Shown in pieces: positions 32,244 through 41,667 of a stretch of 64,000 nucleotides of DNA (the first letter of the stretch is position 1; every line of letters starts with the position of its first letter). Source of the stretch: Oleiagrimonas sp963747595 (GTDB taxonomy: Bacteria; Pseudomonadota; Gammaproteobacteria; Xanthomonadales; Rhodanobacteraceae); NCBI GenBank assembly GCA_963747595.1, contig CAVVFO010000002.1, forward strand, positions 1,178,001-1,242,000. The letters are read 5' to 3'. The translations under genes and the position numbers were made by a program. Below the pieces are notes generated by a model, which was given only the letters and a program-made list of their open reading frames with translations, made no database searches and was not told where the DNA came from.

Positions 32244-33595
32244 GTGGGGGTCTCCCTGGATGGATTGACGGTCTCCGGCTGCGGCACGGTGTGCTCGGCC
32301 GACGAATGCTGCAGTTCTCCCAGGATCACGCGCTGGCGGCGCCCCGTGAGCATGGCCCACAGCCAACTGCCCAGCACCAGCACGCGCTTGCGCATGCTGA
32401 CCAGAAAATACAGATGCACCATGCCCCACAGCAGCCAGGCCACGAAGCCCTTGACGTGGCGTCCACGGATCTCGCCCACGGCGCACCCATTGGAGATGAT
32501 CGCCATGGTGCCGTAGTCGGTGTACCGGAACCGCTCCGCGGCACCCGTTTTCTCGCCGTCCAGACGGGCGCGGATGACCTTTCCTACATAGATGCCCTGC
32601 TGCTTGGCAACTGCCGCCAGACCGGGATAGGCGTCGCCGTTTTCGTCTGTCGCCGCAGCGGCATCACCCACCACGAAGACCTCCGGATGACCCGGCACGG
32701 TCAGATCCGGCTCGACCGGCACGCGATTGCTCTTGTCGACCAGCGCCTCCGGCAGCCAGTCGCCGGCGCCATTGCCTTCCATGCCCGCGGCCCAGATGAT
32801 CGTGGCGGCGCGGATGCTGCGGTCGCCCTCCAGATGCACCTGGCCGGCCTCGATATCCTCGACCGCCACCCCGGTCATCAGCTCGACGTTCATCTCCTTC
32901 AGCTTGCGATCCGTATAACGGCTGAGCTGCTCGTGCATGCCCGGCATCGCGTGTGGCTTGGGATCGGCCAGAACGATCCGCAGCTCGGCGGCATCGAGTT
33001 CCGGAAACTGGTTGCGGACGATGCCCGGCAACAGCCGCCCCAGCGCGCCGCCCAGCTCCACGCCGGTGGACCCGGCGCCGACGATGACGAACGTGAGGTG
33101 TGCCTTGCGTTCGTCGTCGCTGCCGGCACGGCCGGCCATTTCCAGCGCGGAGAAGATGCGCTCGCGCATGGTCAATGCCTGGGTGAGACTTTTCAGTGTC
33201 AGGACGTGCTGCTCCCATTCCGGGTGTCCCAGGTACTGATAGCGCGCACCGGTCGCGAGGACCAGCATGTCGTAAACGGTGCTGCGTCCGCTGGCAAAAT
33301 CGACGCGACGCGCCTGCAGATCGACCCCCTTGACCGCATCCATGCGCGGGCGGATCGCCGAATCGGCAGCAAACAATTCACGCAGCGGTTCGGCGATATT
33401 GCCCGAGAGGACCTGCGCCATGGCCACCTGGTAGAGCATGGGCTGGAACAGGTGATGGTTGCGCCGATCGATGAGCTGCACATCCGCGGCCACGTTGCGC
33501 AAACCTGCCGCTACGGCGAGACCGCCGAACCCGCCGCCCACGATGACCACGCGCGGGCTGGAGGATGAAGTCTGTGATGATGCGGTGCGGGACAT
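32240..33595 (-). CDS. ndh: Type II NADH dehydrogenase Ndh
   Basis: Ndh-2 is a peripheral, non-proton-pumping NADH:quinone oxidoreductase. The 451 aa protein has an FAD-binding motif at the N-terminus (VVIVGGGFGGLAVAAGL), an NADH-binding motif (FVIVGAGSTGVELGGALG), the conserved VFVVGDAAA element, and a C-terminal amphipathic/hydrophobic membrane-binding part (GFVAWLLWGMVHLYFLVSMR). The start is ATG 33595 (MSRTASSQTSSSS). It opens the run ndh-fumC-sdhCDAB and overlaps fumC by four bases. Confidence 0.93.
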   Translation of the reverse strand: MSRTASSQTSSSSPRVVIVGGGFGGLAVAAGLRNVAADVQLIDRRNHHLFQPMLYQVAMAQVLSGNIAEPLRELFAADSAIRPRMDAVKGVDLQARRVDFASGRSTVYDMLVLATGARYQYLGHPEWEQHVLTLKSLTQALTMRERIFSALEMAGRAGSDDERKAHLTFVIVGAGSTGVELGGALGRLLPGIVRNQFPELDAAELRIVLADPKPHAMPGMHEQLSRYTDRKLKEMNVELMTGVAVEDIEAGQVHLEGDRSIRAATIIWAAGMEGNGAGDWLPEALVDKSNRVPVEPDLTVPGHPEVFVVGDAAAATDENGDAYPGLAAVAKQQGIYVGKVIRARLDGEKTGAAERFRYTDYGTMAIISNGCAVGEIRGRHVKGFVAWLLWGMVHLYFLVSMRKRVLVLGSWLWAMLTGRRQRVILGELQHSSAEHTVPQPETVNPSRETPT

Positions 33596-33720
33596 GTTTT
33601 TCCCTGGCGTGCGGTAAAACGGCCCGACACCTGCGCTGTGCCGCGCCCACGGCGCAGTGTCGCAATGGCAGTGTGAATGCCATGTCATGTCCCGGTGTAC
33701 GCCGTGTGGGTGGCCGGTCC

Positions 33721-34524
33721 CTACGCCATGCCCGCAGTGAGCAGATCCATCTCCTCATCGCTGAACCCGGCCCGGCGGCGCGCCGGACGGTTGAACGGAC
33801 CGCGCGGCGGCCCGTCCATGTGCGTGCGCAACAGATGCAGGAACGTCTCGCGCGGCGGCGATCCGTCACGCTCGCAGCACCAGCAAAACCAGTGCGTGCC
33901 ATAGGCCACATGCGCCACTTCCTCGCGCAGGATGATCTCCAGCACGGCCACGGTTGCCGGATCGCCGGCCTTTTGCAGGCGTTCGATCATGCCCGGCGTC
34001 ACATCCAGTCCGCGCGCCTCCAGCACCCGCGGCACCAACGCCATGCGCGCCACATCGCTGTGCGCGGTCTTTTCGGCCATGTCCCAGAGCCCGTTGTGGG
34101 CATCGAAATCGCCATAGGCGTGGCCGAGTTCGGCGAGCCGCTCGGCGAGCAGGGTGAAGTGCCGTGCCTCGTCCGCCGCCACGGAGGCCCAATCGCGATA
34201 GAAGGCCGGCGGCATGCCGCGAAAGCGGTACACCGCGTCCCACGCCAGATTGATGGCGTTGAATTCGATATGCGCCACGGCGTGCACCAGGGCCGCGCGC
34301 CCTTCATCGCTACCCAGACCGCGCCGTGGCAGTTGCCGTGGCGGCACCAGATGCGGCCGTTGGGGGCGACCGGCGGCAATGGGTGCGGGCGGCGCGGCAG
34401 CGAGATCGGCCGCCAGTTCGCCCCTCAACAGCTGCTGCCATGCGCGCTGCGTCAGGGCGACCTTTTCCGCCGGGTCGGCACAGTCCAGGCAGCGTTTGGC
34501 AGTGGCGAAAAGATCGGTGGGCAT
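33721..34524 (-). CDS. DUF455 ferritin-like protein
   Basis: A 267 aa protein of the DUF455 family (COG2833), predicted to fold as a ferritin-like four-helix bundle. Candidate di-metal ligands lie in HIEFNAINLAWDAVYRF, AADEARHFTLLAERL and ILREEVAHVAYGTHWF. Its true function is unknown. It lies 44 bases after the purF stop, on the same strand, so it may be the last gene of the folC-dedD-cvpA-purF run. Confidence 0.88.
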   Translation of the reverse strand: MPTDLFATAKRCLDCADPAEKVALTQRAWQQLLRGELAADLAAAPPAPIAAGRPQRPHLVPPRQLPRRGLGSDEGRAALVHAVAHIEFNAINLAWDAVYRFRGMPPAFYRDWASVAADEARHFTLLAERLAELGHAYGDFDAHNGLWDMAEKTAHSDVARMALVPRVLEARGLDVTPGMIERLQKAGDPATVAVLEIILREEVAHVAYGTHWFCWCCERDGSPPRETFLHLLRTHMDGPPRGPFNRPARRRAGFSDEEMDLLTAGMA

Positions 34525-34568
34525 GACTGGAACAGCCTTCGTAGGGATTGATTCGCCATACCGAGGGA

Positions 34569-36044
34569 TCAGGCGCTGCGGCGCCGGGTCTTGGCGTCGT
34601 CCGAGCGCAGGATCTCGATCTGCGCCAGATACGCCGGATCGATGCCAGTGACGTATTCGCCGGAGAAGCAGGAGGTATCGAAGCGCTGCACGTGGTCGCT
34701 GCCCTCGGACACCGCCTCGATCAGATCCGGCAGGTCCTGGTAGATCAGCCGGTCCGCACCAATCAGACGCTGGATCTCCTCCACGCTGCGGCCAGCGGCA
34801 ATCAGCTCGGCGGCGGCCGGCATGTCGATGCCGTAGACATTGGGATAGCGCACCGGCGGCGCGGCCGAGGCCATGTAGACCTTCTTCGCACCGGCCTCGC
34901 GCGCCATCTGGATGATCTGCCGCGAAGTGGTGCCGCGGACGATGGAATCATCCACCAGCAGCACGTTCTTGTTGCGGAACTCCAGGTCGATGGCGTTGAG
35001 CTTGCGACGCACCGATTTCACCCGGTCGCCCTGCCCCGGCATGATGAAGGTGCGGCCGATGTAACGATTCTTCACGAACCCCTCGCGGAACGACACGCCC
35101 AATGCCATGGCCAACGTACTGGCCGCCGTGCGCGAGGTATCGGGAATGGGAATCACCGAGTCGATATCGTGATCGGGCCAGTCGCGCGCGATCTTGGCGC
35201 CCAGTTTCTCGCCCATGCGCAGCCGCGCCTTGTATACCGAGACATCATCGATCATCGAGTCCGGTCGTGCCAAGTAGACGTATTCGAAGATGCATGGCGT
35301 GAGCGCGGCGCCGTCGGCGCACTGGCGCGAGCTGATCTGGCCGTTGTCGCTGATGAACACCGCCTCGCCCGGTGCCACGTCGCGCAGCATCTTGAAACCG
35401 AGGATATCCAGCGCCACCGATTCGGACGCCACCGCGTATTCGTGGCCTTCCGCCGTGACCCGCTCGCCCAGCACCAGCGGACGGATGCCGTGCGGATCGC
35501 GGAACGCCAGAAGGCCGTAACCCAGAATCAGCGAGACACAGGCATAGCCGCCGCGCGCACGCGCATGCACACCCGCGACCGCCTTGAACATGTGATCAGG
35601 CGTCAGCGCCATGCGTTCCTGGATCTGCAGCTCGTGCGCCAGGATGTTGAGCAGGATTTCCGAATCCGAATCGGTATTGATGTGGCGGCGGTCGCTTTCG
35701 AACATCTCGCGGCGCAGCGCCTCGGTATTGACCAGATTGCCGTTGTGCGCGAAGGCAATGCCATAGGGCGAGTTGACGTAGAAGGGCTGCACCTCGGTGT
35801 CGTCGTCGCCACCCGCAGTGGGATAGCGGCAATGACCGATGCCGACGCGACCACGCAGCTTGTCCATGGAGGCCTGGGTGAAGACGTCGCTGACCAGCCC
35901 GTTGCCGCGATGCAGGCGCAGCCGGTCGCCATCCACCGTGGCGATGCCGGCGGCATCCTGCCCGCGATGCTGCAGGACGGTGAGACCGTCATACAACGAG
36001 GCGGCCGCGTTGCGCGTGCCGACGATGCCGATGATTCCACACAT
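34569..36044 (-). CDS. purF: Amidophosphoribosyltransferase PurF
   Basis: PurF makes 5-phosphoribosylamine from PRPP and glutamine, the first committed step of purine synthesis. The sequence starts MCGIIGIVG, so Cys2 is the N-terminal nucleophile after Met removal and there is no propeptide. The PRPP-binding loop is VLLVDDSIVRGTTSRQI. Its 491 aa length matches the E. coli type. It is 12 bases downstream of cvpA, the same order as in E. coli. Confidence 0.97.
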   Translation of the reverse strand: MCGIIGIVGTRNAAASLYDGLTVLQHRGQDAAGIATVDGDRLRLHRGNGLVSDVFTQASMDKLRGRVGIGHCRYPTAGGDDDTEVQPFYVNSPYGIAFAHNGNLVNTEALRREMFESDRRHINTDSDSEILLNILAHELQIQERMALTPDHMFKAVAGVHARARGGYACVSLILGYGLLAFRDPHGIRPLVLGERVTAEGHEYAVASESVALDILGFKMLRDVAPGEAVFISDNGQISSRQCADGAALTPCIFEYVYLARPDSMIDDVSVYKARLRMGEKLGAKIARDWPDHDIDSVIPIPDTSRTAASTLAMALGVSFREGFVKNRYIGRTFIMPGQGDRVKSVRRKLNAIDLEFRNKNVLLVDDSIVRGTTSRQIIQMAREAGAKKVYMASAAPPVRYPNVYGIDMPAAAELIAAGRSVEEIQRLIGADRLIYQDLPDLIEAVSEGSDHVQRFDTSCFSGEYVTGIDPAYLAQIEILRSDDAKTRRRSA

Positions 36045-36056
36045 AAACTGATGTCT

Positions 36057-36692
36057 CTAGAAGGAGCGAGAGGGTGCACCTGGACGGGCATCGACCGCTG
36101 CGGCCGTCGATGCCCCCGGAGGTGCCGGTCCGGGGCGCATGTACGTGGGGGCGGAGGCGCGCAACGACAATGCCCTGCGCACAATCACCGGCCCCGGGGG
36201 CACGTCCGGATGCAGATAGCGCTGTACCGTGGCCGGCAGCTGCCGCGCCAGCCAGCCAGACGCACTCTCGAAGGTGGGCAGCAGTTGCGATCGCTGCCAC
36301 CACGGATCGCGCGTGAATGGCGTGAAACCCAGCAGCAGCACACACAGGGTCACCAGGAACGCCCCACGTACCAGCCCGAACACCATGCCCAGCAACCGGT
36401 CGGTGCCACTCAGCCCGGTACCCTCCACCAGTCGCGAGACGGCGAAGCGCAGCAGCGCGCCGAGCAACAGCACGGCAAGGAAGCACAATCCGTAGCCGAT
36501 GATGATGCGCGCCGAGGGCAGACCGACATGACCGCGGAAGTACGCCGCCACCGTGGGGCCAAGCGCCCATGCCGTCCAGAAGGCCGCCACCCAGATGACC
36601 AGCGCCAGCACCTCGGTCACCAGTCCACGCATCAGGCCGATCAGCACGGACAGTGCAAGCACCGCCAGAATGGCGTAATCGACCCAGTTCAC
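36057..36692 (-). CDS. cvpA: CvpA family membrane protein
   Basis: CvpA (colicin V production) is a small inner-membrane protein with four predicted helices: starting MNWVDYAILAVLALSVLIGL, then LALVIWVAAFWTAWALG, IIIGYGLCFLAVLLLGALLR and GLVRGAFLVTLCVLLLGF. At 211 aa it is about 50 residues longer than E. coli CvpA, with a Pro/Ala-rich C-terminal tail after residue 165. It sits between the SPOR-protein gene and purF, the conserved order. Confidence 0.92.
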   Translation of the reverse strand: MNWVDYAILAVLALSVLIGLMRGLVTEVLALVIWVAAFWTAWALGPTVAAYFRGHVGLPSARIIIGYGLCFLAVLLLGALLRFAVSRLVEGTGLSGTDRLLGMVFGLVRGAFLVTLCVLLLGFTPFTRDPWWQRSQLLPTFESASGWLARQLPATVQRYLHPDVPPGPVIVRRALSLRASAPTYMRPGPAPPGASTAAAVDARPGAPSRSF

Positions 36693-36720
36693 TGGGTGGT
36701 TGTCCGTTGGTGCGATCGCA

Positions 36721-37725
36721 TCAGGACGTGGTCACCACCACACCGCCGAGCTTCAACTTCGACTTCAGCGCGGCCTGCGTCTTCAATGCATCGCTGCGCG
36801 CCGTCTGCGGACCCACCCGCACACGCCACAATGTCTTGCCACCGCTCACCACGTCATCCAGGTAGCCGTCGAAACCGGCTGCACGCACGCGATCCCGCAG
36901 TTTCGCGGCATCGGACTTGTGGCTGAACGCCCCCAGCTGCACGGCCCAGGCACCGGCGCGATGTGCCGGCAATGCGGACGCCGGCGCATTGGTCTGCTGG
37001 TCTTCGGCCGCGGAGGTCAATTTGGCCGGCACGCCATGCACGGCGCCCTTGATTTTCAGCCGCGCCGCCTCGGCAGAGGCGCGCGAGTCGAACGGACCGG
37101 CGATCACGCGCGCGGCTGGATTGCCGGAAATGCGCGTGGCATCGACTTTCACCGGATAGCCCAGCTTGGCCACCCGCTGCATCAGCCGTTGTGCATTGGC
37201 GCGCTTGCCGTAGGCGCCCAGATTGAGCGTGTAGCGGCTCCGGGCCGCCGTGCCGGGAGCGGAGGACGCCGCGTGCGACGCGGCCTTGGGTGCCGGCGCA
37301 GCCGGGGCCGGCGTCGGCTTTTGTGTCGCGGCCGGGGCTTCCCGGGACGGCGGCGGGGCGGCCTGTTGCTGACTCTGCGCCTGGTGCGACGCGGATGCCG
37401 GCGATTGATCGCTGGAGTCGACGGACCCACTGGACGCCGCAGGTTGTCCCGGCTCCACGCTTGCCGGCTGGCGCGAAGGAATGTTCACCGTCGCCAGATG
37501 ATCGGAGGAGACGGCATTGGACGCGCTGCTGCCGGCCGCCTGCGGGCCCACCGGCAGCGTCTCGCTGCGCATCTGGCTCGACGGCGCCGACGGAATCTGC
37601 AGGCTCATGCTCTTCTGGTTGCCGGCATTCGGCGGTGTTCCGGAAAAAAACATCGGCACCACGATGACGGCAATGGCGACGAGCACGGCAGCGCCGATCA
37701 GGCGGGATTTCAGGGCAGGCTCCAT
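36721..37725 (-). CDS. dedD: DedD-like protein with two SPOR domains
   Basis: A 334 aa envelope protein: short cytoplasmic start, one membrane helix (LIGAAVLVAIAVIVVPMFF), a Ser/Ala/Pro/Gln-rich periplasmic linker (about 30-180), then two SPOR domains, RYTLNLGAYGKRANAQRLMQ (about 183-255) and GAWAVQLGAFSHKSDAAKL (about 262-334). SPOR domains bind denuded peptidoglycan at the septum. E. coli DedD has a single SPOR, so this is a two-domain variant. Its place between folC and cvpA supports the dedD assignment. Confidence 0.88.
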   Translation of the reverse strand: MEPALKSRLIGAAVLVAIAVIVVPMFFSGTPPNAGNQKSMSLQIPSAPSSQMRSETLPVGPQAAGSSASNAVSSDHLATVNIPSRQPASVEPGQPAASSGSVDSSDQSPASASHQAQSQQQAAPPPSREAPAATQKPTPAPAAPAPKAASHAASSAPGTAARSRYTLNLGAYGKRANAQRLMQRVAKLGYPVKVDATRISGNPAARVIAGPFDSRASAEAARLKIKGAVHGVPAKLTSAAEDQQTNAPASALPAHRAGAWAVQLGAFSHKSDAAKLRDRVRAAGFDGYLDDVVSGGKTLWRVRVGPQTARSDALKTQAALKSKLKLGGVVVTTS

Positions 37726-37804
37726 GAACGACCTCGATATGGCATGGCAAGGGGAATTATACCTCCCGGACGCGGCAGTGCCGGAATACCGCCGGACACG
37801 ACGT

Positions 37805-39070
37805 TCACGCGACGCCGAGCACCGGCGATACCGCGAAAAACGAACCGAACACCACAATCCGGTCACTCGGCGATGCATCGCCGCGGGCGGCCTGCAGCGC
37901 GGCAGGTACATCCTCATGCAGCTGCGTGGACGGCATCACCTCGAACGCCTCGGCGAACATCGTCTGCAGCGCCGCCGCCGGCAGTCCGCGCGCCGTGGCC
38001 TTGTCCAGTGCGGCCAGATGCCAGCGGTCGATGATGCCGTCGAACGCCGTGATCACGCCGCTCACGTTCTTGTCCGCCAGCGCGCCGAACACGGCACGGG
38101 TGCGCCCGGTCACCGGATGCGTCCGCAGCCAGGCCGCCAGCACTTGTGCAGCCTGCGGATTGTGCGCCACATCCACGATCAGCTCCGGTTGCGTGCCCAG
38201 ACGCTGCAGGCGTCCTTGCATCCGCGCCGAACGCACGCCTTCGGCGATCGCCCCCGGCGACCAGGGCAACCGGTCGCGCAGCGCGTGCAACACCGCCACG
38301 GCCACGGCGGCGTTGCCGATCTGGCACGGCGCCTGCAACGTCGGCAGCGGTTCATCCAGGACCGCGCCGTCGACGTGCCGCCAGCGCCAGCCGGTATCCG
38401 TGGCAAGCGCATGAAAATCGACCCCGATCCGCTCGACGCGGGCACCGATGCGGCGCAACGTCTGCATCAACCCGTTCGGCGGACCGGCATCGCCCACGAT
38501 GGCGGGACGCGCGGCACGCGCAATGCAGGCCTTCTCGCGGCCGATGCTGTCGCGGTCGCTGCCCAGCCAGTCCATGTGGTCCATGGCCACGGTGGTGATG
38601 ACGGCGGCATCGGCGTCGATGATGTTGGTTGCATCCAGTCGTCCGCCCAGTCCCACTTCCAGCAAACCCACATCCACCCCGCGACGGGCAAACAGGTCCA
38701 GCGCGGCCAGGGTGCCGAACTCGAAATAGGTCAATGTCAGTTCGCCGCGCGCGGACTCGATGCGCTCGAAGGCGGCGCACAGCGCTGCATCGTCGACGGG
38801 CTGCCCCGCGATGGAGATGCGCTCGTTGTAGGTCAGCAGATGCGGCGAGGTATAGGCACCCGTGCGCGCGCCCGAGGCACGCAGCATGGCTTCCAGGAAT
38901 GCCACCGTGGACCCCTTGCCGTTGGTCCCGCCGACAATGATGTTGATGGGCGCCTGCGGCTCGCCCATGCGCTGCCACACCGTGCGCACCCGATCGAGCC
39001 CGAGATCGATGCCGAGCTTGTGGATCTGCTGCTGATATTCCAGCCATTGCTCGAGATTGCGCGGGGTCAC
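37805..39070 (-). CDS. folC: Bifunctional dihydrofolate/folylpolyglutamate synthase FolC
   Basis: FolC adds glutamate to dihydropteroate and to folates. It is a Mur-ligase-type enzyme with P-loop IIVGGTNGKGSTVAFLE, the substrate-loop segment TSPHLLTYNERI and the second nucleotide element GLGGRLDATNI. I place the start at GTG 39070 (VTPRNLEQWLEYQQQIHKLG), giving 421 aa; an ATG at 39124 would add 18 residues unlike the family. It is first in the folC-dedD-cvpA-purF order. Confidence 0.94.
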   Translation of the reverse strand: MTPRNLEQWLEYQQQIHKLGIDLGLDRVRTVWQRMGEPQAPINIIVGGTNGKGSTVAFLEAMLRASGARTGAYTSPHLLTYNERISIAGQPVDDAALCAAFERIESARGELTLTYFEFGTLAALDLFARRGVDVGLLEVGLGGRLDATNIIDADAAVITTVAMDHMDWLGSDRDSIGREKACIARAARPAIVGDAGPPNGLMQTLRRIGARVERIGVDFHALATDTGWRWRHVDGAVLDEPLPTLQAPCQIGNAAVAVAVLHALRDRLPWSPGAIAEGVRSARMQGRLQRLGTQPELIVDVAHNPQAAQVLAAWLRTHPVTGRTRAVFGALADKNVSGVITAFDGIIDRWHLAALDKATARGLPAAALQTMFAEAFEVMPSTQLHEDVPAALQAARGDASPSDRIVVFGSFFAVSPVLGVA

Positions 39071-39153
39071 AGCGATCCTGTGGCAGCATCGGGAACGGCA
39101 AGTGTAGCCGGCAGCACAGGGCATACAAATGGCTCCGGCTCCTGCGGATGGCC

Positions 39154-41667
39154 TCAGTCCAAAGGCATGCGATGCAGCCGCAGCGCGTTGCTGACCACCG
39201 ACACCGAGGACAGGCTCATCGCCAGCGCGGCAATCATCGGCGACAGCATCACGCCCAGAACCGGATACAGCACCCCCGCGGCCAGCGGCACGCCCAGGGC
39301 GTTGTAGACGAAGGCGAAGAACAGATTCTGATGAATGTTGCGCACCGTCGCCTGCGACAGCGTGCGCGCCCGCACGATGCCGTTCAGGTCGCCCTTGACC
39401 AGCGTCACCTGCGCGCTTTCCATGGCCACGTCGGTGCCTCCGCCCATGGCGATGCCGACGTCGGCGGAGGCCAGCGCCGGCGCATCGTTGATGCCGTCGC
39501 CCGCCATGGCCACACGTCGACCCCCGGCCTTGAGTTCATTGACGATGGCGGCCTTGTCGGCAGGGCTGACTTCGGCGCGCACGTCCCGGATATCCAGCGC
39601 GTCGGCCACGTGCTGTGCGGTGGCGCGGTGGTCGCCACTGAGCATGACGATGTGCAGCCCCGTCTGACGCAATGCCTGGATGGCCGCGGGCGTGGTCGAC
39701 TTCAGCTTGTCGGCCACGGCGATGGTGGCGATGACACGCTCGGCATCGGCCAGGAACATCACCGTGGCACCTTCCGTGCGCAGTGTCTCGGCCTGGCGCC
39801 GCACACGCGCGTCGGCCATCAGGCCGTGGGCCTCCATCATCGCCGCATTTCCCAAGACGAGGTTCTTGCCCTCCACGCGGCCACGCACCCCACGGCCGCT
39901 CTCGGCACGGAAGTCGCTCACGTCCGGAAGCATCAATTGTTCCGCCCGCGCCGCGGCGACGATGGCTCGGGCCAGCGGATGTTCGCTGGCCGTTTCCAGC
40001 GCGGCCGCCCAGCGCAACGCCGTGGCTCGCTCCACGTCGTCCGCGGCCAGGAGGGATTTCATGCCCGGGCGGCCTTCGGTCAACGTGCCGGTCTTGTCCA
40101 CCACCAGCGTGTCCACATCGCGCAGCGCCTCGATGGCAGCTGCATCGCGGAACAGCACGCCGGACTGCGCACCGCGTCCGCTGGCCACCATGATGGAGAT
40201 CGGCGTGGCCAGGCCCAGCGCGCACGGGCAGGCGATGATCAATACGGAAACGGCGGCGATCAACGCATGTGCCAGCCGCGGCTCGGGGCCGAACACGGCC
40301 CAGAAGATGAACGCCAACAATGCCGCGGTGGCCACCGCCGGCACGAACCAGGCCGCGACGCGATCGGCAATGCGCTGCAACGGCGCCTTGGAACGTTGCG
40401 CCTGGGCCACCAGCGCCACGATCTGTGACAGCACGGTGTCACTGCCGACCTTGTCCGCGCGCATGGTCAGCGCGCCGTCCTGATTGACGGTGCCGCCGGT
40501 CAGGGCGTCGTCGGCCTGCTTGGAGACCGGGATGGCCTCGCCGGTGAGCATGGACTCGTCCACATGGCTTTCGCCGCGCACCACCGTGCCGTCGACGGGA
40601 ATCTTCTCGCCCGGCCTGACGCGCAGCAGGTCGCCGTGGGCGACTGCCTGCAGATCCACGTCGGACTCATGGCCCTGCTCATCCAGCCGGTGCGCCTGCG
40701 CCGGCGTCAGCTCCAGCAAGGCCCGCAACGCGCCACCGGTGCGCCGCCGCGCGCGCGCTTCGAGAAAATCGCCCAGCGTGACCAGGGTGACGATGACCGC
40801 CGCCGAGACAAAATAGACGTCCACGCGACCGTGTGGCCCCCGGAACGCTGCCGGGAAGATGCCCGGCAGCAGAAAAGCAGTCACGCTGTAGGCCCAGGCC
40901 ACACCGGTGCCCAGCGCCACCAGCGTGTACATGTTGGGCGACCACGGATGCAGCGAGCGCCAGCCGCGCTTGAAGAACGGCGCACCACCCCAGACCACCA
41001 CCACGCTGGCCAGCACCGCCTCGATCCAGTTGCCGACGCCCCACCAGGCGACGGGTGCGGTCCAGCCGAACAGGTCCGGCAACATGGCCCAGACGAACAC
41101 CGGCACCGTCGCCCCCACCAGTGCGGAGAAGCGACGCGCCATGCCGCGCACTTCGTCGGCGCCGTCGTCGTCCAGGCTGGGCATCTTCGGATCCAGCGCC
41201 ATGCCGCACTTGGGGCAGTCACCGGGGCCGATCTGCTCGATCTCCGGATGCATCGGACAGGTATAGATGGTGCCCGCGGGCACGTCCTTTTTCGGCGGCG
41301 CGCTGTCGAGAAAAGATGCCGGGTCGTCGGCGAACCTGGCGCGACAACCGGCGGAACAGAAATGATATGCATGGCCGTCGTGCTCGATGCTGTGCCGCGC
41401 CTCCTGTGCATCGGTGCGCATGCCGCAGACCGGATCCATGCGGCCCTTGTCGATTTCACGATGCCGGCCCTTGGCGATGATCGCTTCCGGATCGGCCTTG
41501 AACTTCTGCCGACAGCCATCGCCGCAGAAGACATAGCGCTTTCCGTCATGATCGACATGGCGTTCCGTGTCTGCCTGCACGCGCATGCCGCAGTTCGGAT
41601 CAACGGCATGCGTCTCGTCCAGGGGAAAAGCGAGCCGCGGCGGAGTCTTCTGGTTGACGTCGCTCAT
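39154..41667 (-). CDS. copA: P1B-type heavy-metal (copper) translocating ATPase with tandem YHS domains
   Basis: An 837 aa metal-exporting ATPase. The N-terminus is unusual: two YHS metal domains (about 23-65, DPNCGM and FCGDGC; about 77-120, DPVCGM and FCSAGC) and a heavy-metal-binding module (YTCPMHPEIEQIGPGDCPKCGM), with no GMTCxxC HMA domain. The core has TGEAIPV, the transmembrane IIACPCALGLATP metal site, the phosphorylated Asp in DKTGTLTEG, and GDGINDAPALASADVGIAMG. CPC implies monovalent metal, copper or silver. It overlaps the merR gene by ATGA. Confidence 0.92.
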   Translation of the reverse strand: MSDVNQKTPPRLAFPLDETHAVDPNCGMRVQADTERHVDHDGKRYVFCGDGCRQKFKADPEAIIAKGRHREIDKGRMDPVCGMRTDAQEARHSIEHDGHAYHFCSAGCRARFADDPASFLDSAPPKKDVPAGTIYTCPMHPEIEQIGPGDCPKCGMALDPKMPSLDDDGADEVRGMARRFSALVGATVPVFVWAMLPDLFGWTAPVAWWGVGNWIEAVLASVVVVWGGAPFFKRGWRSLHPWSPNMYTLVALGTGVAWAYSVTAFLLPGIFPAAFRGPHGRVDVYFVSAAVIVTLVTLGDFLEARARRRTGGALRALLELTPAQAHRLDEQGHESDVDLQAVAHGDLLRVRPGEKIPVDGTVVRGESHVDESMLTGEAIPVSKQADDALTGGTVNQDGALTMRADKVGSDTVLSQIVALVAQAQRSKAPLQRIADRVAAWFVPAVATAALLAFIFWAVFGPEPRLAHALIAAVSVLIIACPCALGLATPISIMVASGRGAQSGVLFRDAAAIEALRDVDTLVVDKTGTLTEGRPGMKSLLAADDVERATALRWAAALETASEHPLARAIVAAARAEQLMLPDVSDFRAESGRGVRGRVEGKNLVLGNAAMMEAHGLMADARVRRQAETLRTEGATVMFLADAERVIATIAVADKLKSTTPAAIQALRQTGLHIVMLSGDHRATAQHVADALDIRDVRAEVSPADKAAIVNELKAGGRRVAMAGDGINDAPALASADVGIAMGGGTDVAMESAQVTLVKGDLNGIVRARTLSQATVRNIHQNLFFAFVYNALGVPLAAGVLYPVLGVMLSPMIAALAMSLSSVSVVSNALRLHRMPLD

